DNA of 38,563 nt from Ferrimicrobium sp. (GCF_027319265.1 NZ_DAHVNP010000004.1:1-38563); one strand, 5' to 3'. Counted from the stretch's first letter, positions 7,951-16,873 are shown. Numbers and translations: made by a program. Notes: generated by a model from the letters alone, not told the origin.

Positions 7951-10833
7951 ATGCACAATTCCATCATAATTGAAGGCCAAACCGACCCGAGGGGAAGCTA
8001 TGGCAGAGTTAACCTTTACCTAGCAGATGCTCTCCGGCGCAAAGGGGTTGAAGTTCAAGTCAGATCTTTCGACCAAGACCAGAACCAGTTAGATGCCACA
8101 CTCCCAACCCTGTCTCTGGAACCATTTGCAACCTCCATGTCAGAACCATCCATCATCATTCGCCAAACCTTTCCACCCAACTTCACCAATCGCTCCAAAA
8201 GCACGCCACTGATTGTAGTACAACCCTGGGAAATCGGCTCCGTTCCCTATGAGTATAAAGTCGCGCTAGAAACGGTCGACGCCATATGGGTTCCATCACG
8301 ATGGTCAAAACAATCGTGGGTAACCGCAGGTGCACATCCTTCCAAAATCTTCATCATTCCCAACGGTATACCCAGTTCACAGGTCAATACAACCGAGCGC
8401 ACATTCGACAGTTCAAGCCAACTCCACATCCTGTTTGTGGGTGGACCAATCGCTCGTAAAGGAATAGACCTGGCATTTTCGGCCTTAAATCTTCTACCTG
8501 ATACCCAATTACAGCAGTGCACACTTACAATCAAATCAATCGGCCATGATACATACTATCGTGGTCAAGACCGAACGACCGACCTGTTAAAACACTACCC
8601 CCGTGTAGCAGCCCGTTCCACCGTAATCACAACTTATCTCAACGAGGCAGAGATGACATCACTCTATGACAGTGCTGACGTCCTACTTCACCCATACTTC
8701 GCGGAAGGTTTTGGCATGCCCGTACTTGAGGCGATGTCGCGTGGAACCGTACCGATTGTAACCGCTGGCGGATCAACAGATGACTTCTGCGACATTAGCA
8801 ATAGCATCCCTATAGACTCAACACTTGAATTAACTAGTGCTCCCCTGAATTCAACTGGCTTTAGCGGTGGACCACAATACCATTTACGACCTGACATTGA
8901 AAGCATCGCCCACCACCTATCCGAGCTTATAGAAGAGAGACAGAAGCTACAGGAATTAAGTAATCAAGCTATCCGTACAGCTAAACAGATGACTTGGGAT
9001 AGCGTTGCACTGGCTGGCATGAAGGCCCTCTCGAACATCACAGCTGGATCGCAGGATATCTTTACCCTGGCATTAGAATTGGCCGGGATACCGCCAAGCA
9101 ACTCAAGTAACACCTATTCGCTCCTAAGTAGCTTGATCACCCTGAAGGACGTACATAGTGCTGAATTAGTAATTGCGACTTCCTCGAATTCAGCGGAGCA
9201 AAGCAACCTTCTGTGTCAGATGTCATCTTTAGCAAAGGAGATGCCGGACATCTGGACTAACTCCCTGCATCGCCAATACCTCGAAGAGCAGCTTGGTTAC
9301 ACTACCTCAGACGTTGAAAACTACTTGCGCCCACAATTAGATCCATCGTCGATCCGTGAATTATTAACAAGCGCGGCTTTAGAGAGTCAGCACATACAAT
9401 ATCATGGCTCACAATCTACTCTGAAAGCACTCCGTAGTGCGGGACTGAAATGCCATGAAGTGAACCAAATTCATACGGTTGCGGTAAGCGATCTGGATAA
9501 CTATCAATGCGTTATAGTAGAATTGGGAGATCAGCGCCCCCTACTAAATCAGGAAGTAATCAGGATGTTGATCGCAAATGCAGAACTCCCCTGCAACATC
9601 ATTATAATCACTGAGAACCAAACACACCAGGATTATGCCGGCGCATTTATTAATTCGCTCAAGACAAACCCCATTTCAGGAATACGACTTGCCGCAATCA
9701 CCACATCTACTCCTACACTCAATCCGCTTTATATATATATGTTAACGTTCAATCGGATCACACCCGCCAAACAAAACGATAATCCTCTGATACACGTTGC
9801 CTCTAACAATTCTCCAACAACTGGCTTCGACCAAGATCTCCGAACGTTATCCCATGAGTTGTCGTTACACGGGAAACTTAGCGCCAGCAGTATTCCGATA
9901 GCTCCCATGCCAAGAGACAGCGACGTATCAGTCTTCTTCATGCCATTGAATCATCTACCGTTCTCCACATACAACATCAGAGGTGCTCGTGTTCTGAGGA
10001 CGACAGTCGAGGTAGTCAAACCAAATGCAAAATTTATAGGCTATGCCGGCACATTCGATCAAATATGGTGTATGTCAAAATTTGACCACCAACAGTTCCT
10101 ATCAGAGGGTATCCCTGAAGAAAAGCTTTATATCATTCCATGTAGTGCACCAGCAAGTGTCTCCCCTGAGAGGATCACAGAATTTCGGACCACAAACATG
10201 CGACGCAAGCGGTTTTTATCTGTCTTCAATTTCGAACAACGCAAGAATCCTGTAGCCCTCTTGATGGCATATTCACAACTATGGAGCCGTCACAGAGATG
10301 CAACGTTAACGATCAAACTGAGTGGTAACATCACAAGTAACCAATTCTTTAGATGGGCGGCAACACTACCTGATCTGGATCTGAACTGCCTGTCATCGCT
10401 AACCATAATTACGAATACTCTTAGTAGACAAGCAATGAACAAATTATACCTCGAACACGACATCTTTGTCTTACCTAGCCATGGTGAAGGTTTTGGCTTA
10501 CCATTTCTAGAAGCACTCTCGTTTGGAATGATAGTTATAGCGCCTTCTTGGGGTGGCCAACTCGACTTCTTGAATCCAGAGAACTCTTATTTATGCCCTG
10601 GTGAATTGGTAGATGTGCATCTTACCGATGTAGAACTCTTTCGCAATAGCCTTTGGTTTGAAGTTGATATTCCTACTCTCGCATCCATCATGGAGTCCGC
10701 CATTCTCGATGGAGGTTACCTCGACAAGGTAGCGAACGGCCTAGCGAGTGCAGAAGAAATGGCACAAACGGACTACGGACGGTTGCTCAAACCCGCACTC
10801 CACGCAATAGGCTTCTCACCGTCAGTACCCTAG
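7951..10833 (+). CDS. Two-domain GT4 glycosyltransferase (960 residues)
   Basis: One polypeptide with two GT4 catalytic domains. Domain 1 (about 1-350) has GSYGRVNLYLADALRRKG at the N-terminus, VDAIWVPSRWSKQSW, FVGGPIARKGIDLAFSAL and EGFGMPVLEAM, with the E-x7-E glutamates at 252 and 260. A linker of about 250 residues (360-610) has no family I recognise, though it contains a Rossmann-like stretch around CVIVELGDQRPLLNQE. Domain 2 (about 615-950) has YAGTFDQIWCMSKFD, FNFEQRKNPVALLMAY and GEGFGLPFLEAL, with glutamates at 846 and 854, followed by PSWGGQLDFL. Both active sites look intact, so it may add two sugars in succession. No signal peptide or membrane segment is seen. Low-GC composition and decayed neighbours point to horizontal origin. 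Confidence 0.88.
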   Translation: MHNSIIIEGQTDPRGSYGRVNLYLADALRRKGVEVQVRSFDQDQNQLDATLPTLSLEPFATSMSEPSIIIRQTFPPNFTNRSKSTPLIVVQPWEIGSVPYEYKVALETVDAIWVPSRWSKQSWVTAGAHPSKIFIIPNGIPSSQVNTTERTFDSSSQLHILFVGGPIARKGIDLAFSALNLLPDTQLQQCTLTIKSIGHDTYYRGQDRTTDLLKHYPRVAARSTVITTYLNEAEMTSLYDSADVLLHPYFAEGFGMPVLEAMSRGTVPIVTAGGSTDDFCDISNSIPIDSTLELTSAPLNSTGFSGGPQYHLRPDIESIAHHLSELIEERQKLQELSNQAIRTAKQMTWDSVALAGMKALSNITAGSQDIFTLALELAGIPPSNSSNTYSLLSSLITLKDVHSAELVIATSSNSAEQSNLLCQMSSLAKEMPDIWTNSLHRQYLEEQLGYTTSDVENYLRPQLDPSSIRELLTSAALESQHIQYHGSQSTLKALRSAGLKCHEVNQIHTVAVSDLDNYQCVIVELGDQRPLLNQEVIRMLIANAELPCNIIIITENQTHQDYAGAFINSLKTNPISGIRLAAITTSTPTLNPLYIYMLTFNRITPAKQNDNPLIHVASNNSPTTGFDQDLRTLSHELSLHGKLSASSIPIAPMPRDSDVSVFFMPLNHLPFSTYNIRGARVLRTTVEVVKPNAKFIGYAGTFDQIWCMSKFDHQQFLSEGIPEEKLYIIPCSAPASVSPERITEFRTTNMRRKRFLSVFNFEQRKNPVALLMAYSQLWSRHRDATLTIKLSGNITSNQFFRWAATLPDLDLNCLSSLTIITNTLSRQAMNKLYLEHDIFVLPSHGEGFGLPFLEALSFGMIVIAPSWGGQLDFLNPENSYLCPGELVDVHLTDVELFRNSLWFEVDIPTLASIMESAILDGGYLDKVANGLASAEEMAQTDYGRLLKPALHAIGFSPSVP

Positions 10834-10909
10834 TCCAACTTCGGCACCAGATCGCGACACACCCCTCTGTCAAAGTAAGAATCACTTAAGCAACGACGCA
10901 CGGAATATG

Positions 10910-12100
10910 CTAACTTGACAGTACTGTCCTAACCAGCAGTGCATCCCCTTGCCCTCCGCCCCCACAGAGAGCAGCAGCCCCGACGCCTCCACCCCGTTCG
11001 GCGAGCTCTGTGATCAGCGTCAGGGCAAGACGGGCGCCAGATGCCCCGATCGGATGTCCCATTGCAATCGCGCCTCCGTTGACGTTGACGACATCTTCAC
11101 TAATCCCCAGATGATCCATGGAGGCGACCGCTACCGCAGCAAAAGCTTCGTTGATCTCAAAAAGATCGATATCTCCGACACTCATCCTGGCACGTCGCAG
11201 CGCATCGTTAATCGCATTAGATGGCTGGTGCAACAGCGACGTATCGGGACCAGCGACCTGACCATAACCAACGATTTCAGCGAGTGGCGTCAAACCCAAC
11301 TCCTTCGCCTTCGCCGGTGACATCACGATCAGCGCTGCGGCACCGTCGCTGATCTGAGAGGCATTGCCCGCTGTGATGGCTCCGTCTTTGCTAAAGGCAG
11401 GCCGCAGTTTGCCAAGTGACTCCATCGTCGTCTCTGGGCGGACGCCCTCATCGGTCTCAACGATCAGATCATCACCCTTGCGTTGGGGAACTGCCACAGG
11501 AACGATCTCCTTGGCCATTCTTCCGTCCTTGATCGCCTTGGCCGCGCGTTCATGGGACAGCATCGAGAAGCGATCCTGTCGCTCTCGAGGAATCGGGGTG
11601 ACCTGCAGATAATGCTCGGTTGCGAGGCCCATGGCCATCTTGTCGAACGCACAAAAGAGCCCGTCGTAGAGCATCGAGTCGATGAGCTGAACATCACCCA
11701 TGCGAAAACCGCCCCGCGCCCCGGGGAGGAAGTAGGGGGACTGGGTCATGGACTCCATGCCACCGGCCACCACAATGTCAGCCTCCCCAGCCCTAATCAT
11801 GAGATCCGCTAGGTGTAGGCTATTGAGACCAGAGAGACACACTTTGTTCACGGTCGTAGCGGGCACCGTCATCGGTATACCAGCACCAACCGCAGCCTGT
11901 CGTGCAGTGATTTGACCCTGCCCAGCCTGGAGCACATGCCCCATAAAGACATACTCAACCATCTCCGGTGCCAGGCCAGCTCGAGTGAGTGCACCCTTGA
12001 TCGCGATCGATCCGAGCTGCATTGCTGTCAACGATCCAAGTGCGCCTGAGAGCTTCCCGATAGGGGTTCGTGCTCCTGAGACGATTACAGAATTTGCCAT
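10910..12100 (-). CDS. Acetyl-CoA acetyltransferase (thiolase)
   Basis: A 396-residue biosynthetic-type thiolase condensing two acetyl-CoA to acetoacetyl-CoA, or the reverse. The nucleophile is Cys88 in NKVCLSGLNS; NEAFA, GHPIGASGAR and the C-terminal CGGGGQGDA complete the active site. MANSVIVSGARTPIGK is the family N-terminus, and AAAGGA sits 7 bases before this ATG; an upstream in-frame ATG at 12145 would add 15 unrelated residues. It is divergent from crotonyl-CoA carboxylase/reductase with 83 bases between start codons. The context suggests it supplies acetoacetyl-CoA for the C4 branch leading to crotonyl-CoA. The last codons contain a 12-bp palindrome, GACAGTACTGTC (10917-10928). Confidence 0.95.
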   Translation of the reverse strand: MANSVIVSGARTPIGKLSGALGSLTAMQLGSIAIKGALTRAGLAPEMVEYVFMGHVLQAGQGQITARQAAVGAGIPMTVPATTVNKVCLSGLNSLHLADLMIRAGEADIVVAGGMESMTQSPYFLPGARGGFRMGDVQLIDSMLYDGLFCAFDKMAMGLATEHYLQVTPIPRERQDRFSMLSHERAAKAIKDGRMAKEIVPVAVPQRKGDDLIVETDEGVRPETTMESLGKLRPAFSKDGAITAGNASQISDGAAALIVMSPAKAKELGLTPLAEIVGYGQVAGPDTSLLHQPSNAINDALRRARMSVGDIDLFEINEAFAAVAVASMDHLGISEDVVNVNGGAIAMGHPIGASGARLALTLITELAERGGGVGAAALCGGGGQGDALLVRTVLSS

Positions 12101-12171
12101 CGTGCGTCCTTTCTTCGTACTTCCAGTATATGAGAGACTCATCATGCATCAAGAATCCTCCCCTTTGCTGG

Positions 12172-12183
12172 TAGCATACGAGG
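12172..12183 (+). promoter_or_regulatory. Putative leaderless promoter of ccr (-10 TAGCAT)
   Basis: TAGCAT (12172-12177) is followed by 6 bases and then the ccr ATG, the spacing expected if transcription begins at the start codon. No clear -35 is seen. No Shine-Dalgarno is present at normal spacing. Confidence 0.35.
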
Positions 12184-13551
12184 ATGACAACGGAACTCAT
12201 CGATGCCATCCTCGCCGACGCGAGTGGAGAGGAGCTGGCTCAGCTGTCCCTCCCTGACCACTATCGAGCCGCCTTTCTCCGCAAGGATGAGATCTCGATG
12301 TTTGAAGGGGTTGCTTCGGCAGACAAAGATCCCTCACGCTCCTTGCACGTCGACGAGGTCCCGATGCCTGAACTCGCGCCCGATGAGGCGGTAATCGCCG
12401 TGATGGCCTCATCAATCAACTACAACACCGTCTGGTCCTCACTCTTTGAACCGGTGCCAACCTTTGACTTCCTGAAACGAATGGGGCGTTCGCACAACCT
12501 CTGGAACCGTCGCCATGACCTTGACTATCACGTGATTGGCTCCGACGCCTCAGGCATCATCGTTCGAGTCGGCTCCGCAGTGCGCAATTGGAACATAGGC
12601 GATCGAGTGACGATCCACTGCAACTACGTCGATGACCAAGATCCATCGTCTCACGATGACTCGATGATGGCTGCAGAGCAGCGCATCTGGGGCTTTGAGA
12701 CGAACTTTGGTGGACTTGCCGATTTTGCCATCGTCAAAGCCAATCAGCTCATGCCAAAACCTGCCCATTTGAGCTGGGAGGAGGCGGCGGTTAACCCGTT
12801 GTGTAACTCCACTTCCTATCGTATGATCGTCTCCAAAAATGGAGCACACATGACCCAGGGTCAAGTGGTGCTCATCTGGGGTGCCACCGGTGGAATCGGG
12901 AGTTATGCCGTACAGTACGTGCTCAACGGTGGCGGCATCCCCGTGGGAGTCGTCTCATCCCCCGGAAAGGCAGCCCTACTGCGTGAGATGGGCTGTGAAT
13001 ACATTATCGATCGCTCAGCCAACGGGTATCGCTTCTGGAAGGATGAGAACACCCAAGACGAGAGCGAGTGGCGACGTTTTGGCGGCGATATTCGCGCCCT
13101 CGTCGGAGAGGATCCCGATATCGTCTTTGAGCATCCTGGGCGTGAGACGATGGGGGCCTCAGTCTACGTCGCCAAGCGCGGTGGGTTGATCATGACCTGC
13201 GCCGCCACCACTGGCTATCGCATCGAATACGACAATCGCCACCTCTGGATGAAGCTCAAGTCCATCAAGGCCAGCCATTTCGCCAACTATCGTGAGGCGT
13301 ACGAGGCCAATAAGCTCATCGCGAAAGGTAGGGTCCAGCCAGTGCTTTCTGCAACCTTTGACCTTGACCATGTAGGTGAAGCCGTTAATGTCGTTCGCGC
13401 GAACCTTCACGAGGGCAAGGTAGGTATTCGCTGCCTGAGCCCTGCCGATGGACTCGGCGTCACCGACCAGGCCCTACGCGGCCGTGTCGGTGAGGACAAG
13501 ATCACCCTCTTTCAGCGATTTGCTCGCGCCAAGACAGTGGAGAATACATGA
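12184..13551 (+). CDS. ccr: Crotonyl-CoA carboxylase/reductase
   Basis: A 455-residue NADPH-dependent enzyme of the medium-chain dehydrogenase superfamily that reductively carboxylates crotonyl-CoA to ethylmalonyl-CoA, in the cytoplasm. The NADPH fold is marked by LIWGATGGIGSYAVQY. The four residues known to form the CO2 pocket in the Kitasatospora enzyme (N81, F170, E171, H365) have counterparts here: Asn81 in NYNTVW, Phe171-Glu172 in WGFETNFGG and His365 in KASHFANYREAYEAN. It is therefore expected to carboxylate rather than only reduce. Its stop overlaps the next gene (ATGA), coupling it to an epimerase. With the divergent thiolase it forms the core of an ethylmalonyl-CoA pathway or extender-unit branch; mutases and mesaconyl steps are not in this window. 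Confidence 0.96.
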   Translation: MTTELIDAILADASGEELAQLSLPDHYRAAFLRKDEISMFEGVASADKDPSRSLHVDEVPMPELAPDEAVIAVMASSINYNTVWSSLFEPVPTFDFLKRMGRSHNLWNRRHDLDYHVIGSDASGIIVRVGSAVRNWNIGDRVTIHCNYVDDQDPSSHDDSMMAAEQRIWGFETNFGGLADFAIVKANQLMPKPAHLSWEEAAVNPLCNSTSYRMIVSKNGAHMTQGQVVLIWGATGGIGSYAVQYVLNGGGIPVGVVSSPGKAALLREMGCEYIIDRSANGYRFWKDENTQDESEWRRFGGDIRALVGEDPDIVFEHPGRETMGASVYVAKRGGLIMTCAATTGYRIEYDNRHLWMKLKSIKASHFANYREAYEANKLIAKGRVQPVLSATFDLDHVGEAVNVVRANLHEGKVGIRCLSPADGLGVTDQALRGRVGEDKITLFQRFARAKTVENT

Positions 13552-13955
13552 ATACAACCGAGATCGACCATGTAGCCATCGCCGTTACCGACCTCGAGAC
13601 AGCCATCCAACACTACGTTGCCCTCGGCGGCCGTGTAGTGCACCACGAACGCGTCGAATCCGACGGCATCGACGAGGTGCTGCTACAAGTGGCTGACTCC
13701 TATATCCAGCTCGTCTCGCCTTACGACCAATCCTCAAGTGTTGCCCGATTCCTCGAACGACGTGGTGAGGGGCTCCACCATATCGGCCTACGAGTCCCCG
13801 ACTGCGCTACGGCCATCCAAGAACTCAAGGCGGAGGGTTTTGAACTCATCGACCACGTTCCCCGTCCTGGTTCCCGAGGAACGCTGGTCGCCTTCGTGCA
13901 CCCCCAAAGCGCAAACGGGACGTTGATTGAGATCGTGCAGGAGCAACAGCACTAA
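13548..13955 (+). CDS. mce: Methylmalonyl-CoA/ethylmalonyl-CoA epimerase
   Basis: A 135-residue vicinal-oxygen-chelate protein. Two beta-alpha-beta-beta-beta modules are visible, with metal-ligand positions in IDHVAIAVTDLE, GEGLHHIGLRVPD and GTLIEIVQ. The family interconverts the 2R and 2S forms of methylmalonyl-CoA, and in ethylmalonyl-CoA organisms also of ethylmalonyl-CoA. The 4-base overlap with ccr supports the latter role here. Its TAA stop is directly followed by the stop of convergent recR, with no spacer. Confidence 0.92.
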   Translation: MNTTEIDHVAIAVTDLETAIQHYVALGGRVVHHERVESDGIDEVLLQVADSYIQLVSPYDQSSSVARFLERRGEGLHHIGLRVPDCATAIQELKAEGFELIDHVPRPGSRGTLVAFVHPQSANGTLIEIVQEQQH

Positions 13956-14549
13956 CTACAGGCGATAACGTCCATCGAGCGCTCGTGACAGGGTCACCTC
14001 ATCGACGTAGTCGAGATCGCCTCCAACCGGCACCCCTGTCGCCAGCCTGGAAACGCCAACCCCGGCCGGGCTGATAAGCTTGGCAATATAAGTTGCCGTC
14101 GCCTCTCCTTCGATCGTCGAGGAGGTGGCCAAAATGACCTCCTTGACGGAGGTATCACGCAAGCGGTTGAGCAGCTCACTGAGGTGTAACTGTTCAGGTC
14201 CCACGCCATCCATCGGACTGATCACGCCGCCAAGCACATGATACAACCCGCGAAAGGACAGGCCACGCTCGAAAGCGAGCACATCTCTGGGTTCCTCTAC
14301 CACACAGATCACCGTCCGATCACGCCCCGGATTCGCACAGACACCACAGAGCTCATCTTCACTGAGTGCGAAGCACTCTCGACAGCGCTTGGTATTCATC
14401 ACTGCGTCCGTCAGTGCATCCGCAAGACGCTGCGCATCTTGTGGTCCTCGCTTCACCATGAAGAGCGCGATTCGCTGCGCCGACTTGGGGCCGATGCCGG
14501 GCAACCGGGAGAGCTCATCCATGAGCTTGGCCAAGGAGGCAGGATACAT
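13956..14549 (-). CDS. recR: Recombination mediator RecR
   Basis: A full-length 197-residue RecR. Features in order: the helix-hairpin-helix (SRLPGIGPKSAQRIALFM, residues 14-31), a Cys4 zinc motif (CRECFALSEDELCGVC) and the Toprim domain (VICVVEEPRDVLAFER). The protein loads RecA on gapped DNA together with RecF and RecO. It lies 3 bases downstream of dnaX in the widespread dnaX-recR pair, so the two are probably co-transcribed. It ends exactly against the convergent epimerase gene. Confidence 0.97.
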   Translation of the reverse strand: MYPASLAKLMDELSRLPGIGPKSAQRIALFMVKRGPQDAQRLADALTDAVMNTKRCRECFALSEDELCGVCANPGRDRTVICVVEEPRDVLAFERGLSFRGLYHVLGGVISPMDGVGPEQLHLSELLNRLRDTSVKEVILATSSTIEGEATATYIAKLISPAGVGVSRLATGVPVGGDLDYVDEVTLSRALDGRYRL

Positions 14550-14552
14550 CGC

Positions 14553-16664
14553 TTAGAGCTCCCCTTGAATCAATCGTGCTCCTGGAAAGACCTCGGTGAC
14601 ATTCGCAACGATCGCATCATCGCTAAAACGCTGCGTCGGTACCGAGGCGGCGAACTCCTCCTCATCGACCTCGGACATCAGCTCCTCAGGTGAGCCCGTC
14701 ACTCCATCAGAGCGATTGACTGTCCCTGCGTCTGTCTCGCTCTCTAGCACGAGTCGAAAGTTCAGTACCTCTCCGTAGAGTTGGCGTAACGAAGCGATGA
14801 TCTCGTTGAGGTAGGGCTCAAGCTTCTTCCGTCGAGTCTCATGATCGAGGACGATGCCTATCTCCCCCGCGCCCAAAACCGTCAGTCGAGTATCACGGAT
14901 CCACGTGCGGATATTGCGCTGTTGCAGCGCGGGAAGATAACGCTCAAGCCACTCAGCCTGGATCAACGTGCGCAACTGATCTGTGGCCGCTAGATCAAGC
15001 GCGCCACCGGGCCCCTGCAAGGCAGTCGGTTCCAGGTGCCCCTCATCACTCCCCTTGTCGTTCCGCGTTGCGAGCTCCGACTCATCAGTCAGTGGGGTTG
15101 TGACCTCTTGGATCGTCGCCATTGATGGTGCTGCCCGCGTCGTTTCCGTGGAGTCTGCCTCTATTCCCCCTACGTGGGTCCCGTCTCGATGTTCCTCCGA
15201 CGAGTCACCAAGGGTTACCGAGTCACTCGTTTCGGCGACGACGTCATCCGGGGCCACAGCTGGAGTCCCAGTCTCCTTAGACCCAGCCTCAGGCGCTAGT
15301 CGTCTCTCGTGGCTAGTGTCCCCTTCGCGGCGAGGGAGCAGTGAATCTGGCGTCTGCGAGCTAAGGGTCTGTGGCTCTTTCGTTGGAGGCTCTGTTGTTG
15401 GAGGCTGGCCAGCTCCCGAACCGACCGACGCTGGCGGACCAGGCCGATTCGAAGGTCGGCCAATCGCACCACGAAGACGTGCAAGGTCACCACTTTGAGA
15501 CCTTGAGGGGCCGACGTCTTCGCGAGGAGGCTGTCGCCCCGCCTCCGTGCCTTGAGGCCTGGTATCGCTGGTGGAAGGCTCACGCGATGGCCGCATGGGG
15601 ACACCTGAACCGAGCGACTCCTCAAGTCGTCGGACCCGCTGTTCGAGATCAGCGCCGCTAGCCGAATCCGCTACCAACTGTACAAGGACTGCCTCAAGAA
15701 CCACCCCCGGATCCAGAGCATCGCGAACACCGATACTCAAACGGCCTAAGGTCTCCATTGCCTTCGTTATACGAGCGAGCGGGTACTCCCCTCCCTCACC
15801 GCGGAGGGCTGCAAGAAACTGCTCCTTGAGACGAACTAAGAGCTCGGCGACGACCCAGAGAGGATCGTTGCCCGACTGCAAAAGTCCCTCCACCGCCAGC
15901 ACGGTCGCACTGGCATCGAGTTCCAGCAAGCTCGTTACTGCCAGCTCGATGGATGCGTCAACCTCCGGAATGACTTGTCCAAGCGCCAGGACCTGTTCAA
16001 GGACGGAGAGGGTATCTCGAGCCGATCCTCTTCCCCGTCGAAGAACCCACTCTCGAGTCGCCGTATTGAGCTCGACCCCGGTACGGTTCGCAATGTCATC
16101 GACAACTTCGCCCACCGCTGACAGATCCAATAGGTGAAACTCGAAATGCTGAGTCCGCGAGACGACCGTTTGGAGTACCTTTTGCGGGTTTGTCGTCGCC
16201 AGAATAAAGATAACGTGTGGTGGCGGCTCCTCGAGCGTCTTTAACAGCGCGTTTGACGCGGCAGTGGAGAGCATGTGAACCTCATCGATGATGTAGACCT
16301 TCCACCGACCTGTCCCAGCCGTAGCGACGGTTCCAATCAACCATCGCATCGCATCGACACCAGAGTTCGAGGCGGCATCAAGCTCTTCAACCTCCCCAGA
16401 GGCTCCCGAGGCAATCGAGACACACGACGCACAGGTAAGGCATGGCTCACCGTCAACCAAATTTTCGCAGTTTAACGCCTTGGCAAGGATCCGAGCGGTC
16501 GAGGTCTTTCCCGTACCTCGTGGACCTGAGAACAGGTAGGCGTGGCCGACTGAGTCCGAGGCGACAGCCGCTCGCAGCGCCCTCGTGACGTGATCCTGGC
16601 CAAGCACCTCCGAGAAGCGCTGGGGTCGAAACCGCCGATACAGGGACTGATAGTTCGCGGACAC
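14553..16664 (-). CDS. dnaX: DNA polymerase III subunit tau/gamma
   Basis: A 703-residue clamp-loader ATPase. Walker A GPRGTGKTS lies at 47-55, the zinc module CENLVDGEPCLTCASC follows, and Walker B IIDEVHMLS and the sensor region NPQKVLQTVVSRTQHFEF are in place. About residues 365-590 form a Ser/Thr/Glu/Pro-rich disordered linker, and a C-terminal domain of about 120 residues should bind the polymerase alpha subunit. The start is GTG with AGGA 8 bases upstream; the ATG 8 bases further up is out of frame. SRP RNA lies just upstream on the same strand. No obvious programmed-frameshift signal for a short gamma form was noticed. Confidence 0.96.
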   Translation of the reverse strand: MSANYQSLYRRFRPQRFSEVLGQDHVTRALRAAVASDSVGHAYLFSGPRGTGKTSTARILAKALNCENLVDGEPCLTCASCVSIASGASGEVEELDAASNSGVDAMRWLIGTVATAGTGRWKVYIIDEVHMLSTAASNALLKTLEEPPPHVIFILATTNPQKVLQTVVSRTQHFEFHLLDLSAVGEVVDDIANRTGVELNTATREWVLRRGRGSARDTLSVLEQVLALGQVIPEVDASIELAVTSLLELDASATVLAVEGLLQSGNDPLWVVAELLVRLKEQFLAALRGEGGEYPLARITKAMETLGRLSIGVRDALDPGVVLEAVLVQLVADSASGADLEQRVRRLEESLGSGVPMRPSREPSTSDTRPQGTEAGRQPPREDVGPSRSQSGDLARLRGAIGRPSNRPGPPASVGSGAGQPPTTEPPTKEPQTLSSQTPDSLLPRREGDTSHERRLAPEAGSKETGTPAVAPDDVVAETSDSVTLGDSSEEHRDGTHVGGIEADSTETTRAAPSMATIQEVTTPLTDESELATRNDKGSDEGHLEPTALQGPGGALDLAATDQLRTLIQAEWLERYLPALQQRNIRTWIRDTRLTVLGAGEIGIVLDHETRRKKLEPYLNEIIASLRQLYGEVLNFRLVLESETDAGTVNRSDGVTGSPEELMSEVDEEEFAASVPTQRFSDDAIVANVTEVFPGARLIQGEL

Positions 16665-16711
16665 GACGCCATCCTAATGTCGGCGGCTCCCCCAAAACGC
16701 CTGTGGTCCTA

Positions 16712-16845
16712 GGACCGTGTCCATCACGGAGGTCAGGCGACCCACGGTACCCGAGATACCTTGCTGAGGGCTGCTGCCTTCCGACCCTGACCCGGTTCAC
16801 GAGGTCCCGCCACGTGGGGCCCGACCTCCGTGATGGACACGGTCC
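16712..16845 (-). ncRNA. ffs: Signal recognition particle RNA (small bacterial type)
   Basis: On the minus strand the conserved Ffh-binding helix 8 reads GGTCAGGGTCGGAAGGCAGC followed by AGCC, with the GGAA-type tetraloop and the asymmetric A/C loop. The ends pair as a 23-bp perfect stem: GGACCGTGTCCATCACGGAG plus GTC at 16712-16734, against its complement at 16823-16845. The size of about 134 bases and the position next to dnaX are typical. TATAGT lies 6 bases before the 5' end. The RNA pairs with Ffh to target nascent membrane proteins. Confidence 0.95.
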
Positions 16846-16851
16846 AAAGAA

Positions 16852-16857
16852 ACTATA
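16852..16857 (-). promoter_or_regulatory. -10 element of the SRP RNA promoter
   Basis: TATAGT on the minus strand is placed so that transcription would start at base 16845, exactly the 5' end of the RNA stem. A weak TTCTGA lies 16 bases upstream as a possible -35. Confidence 0.5.
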
Positions 16858-16873
16858 AGCTAGTGTAGCACGC

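Noticed and set aside
7647-7973. 108-codon frame between the two glycosyltransferases
   Set aside because: Operon-like overlaps, but Thr/Asn/His/Pro-rich low-complexity sequence without motif; more likely decayed DNA.
14983-16137. Long plus-strand frames opposite dnaX (171 and 188 codons)
   Set aside because: They are antisense shadows of dnaX's Ser/Asp-rich linker and ATPase region; composition is unnatural and dnaX is unambiguous.
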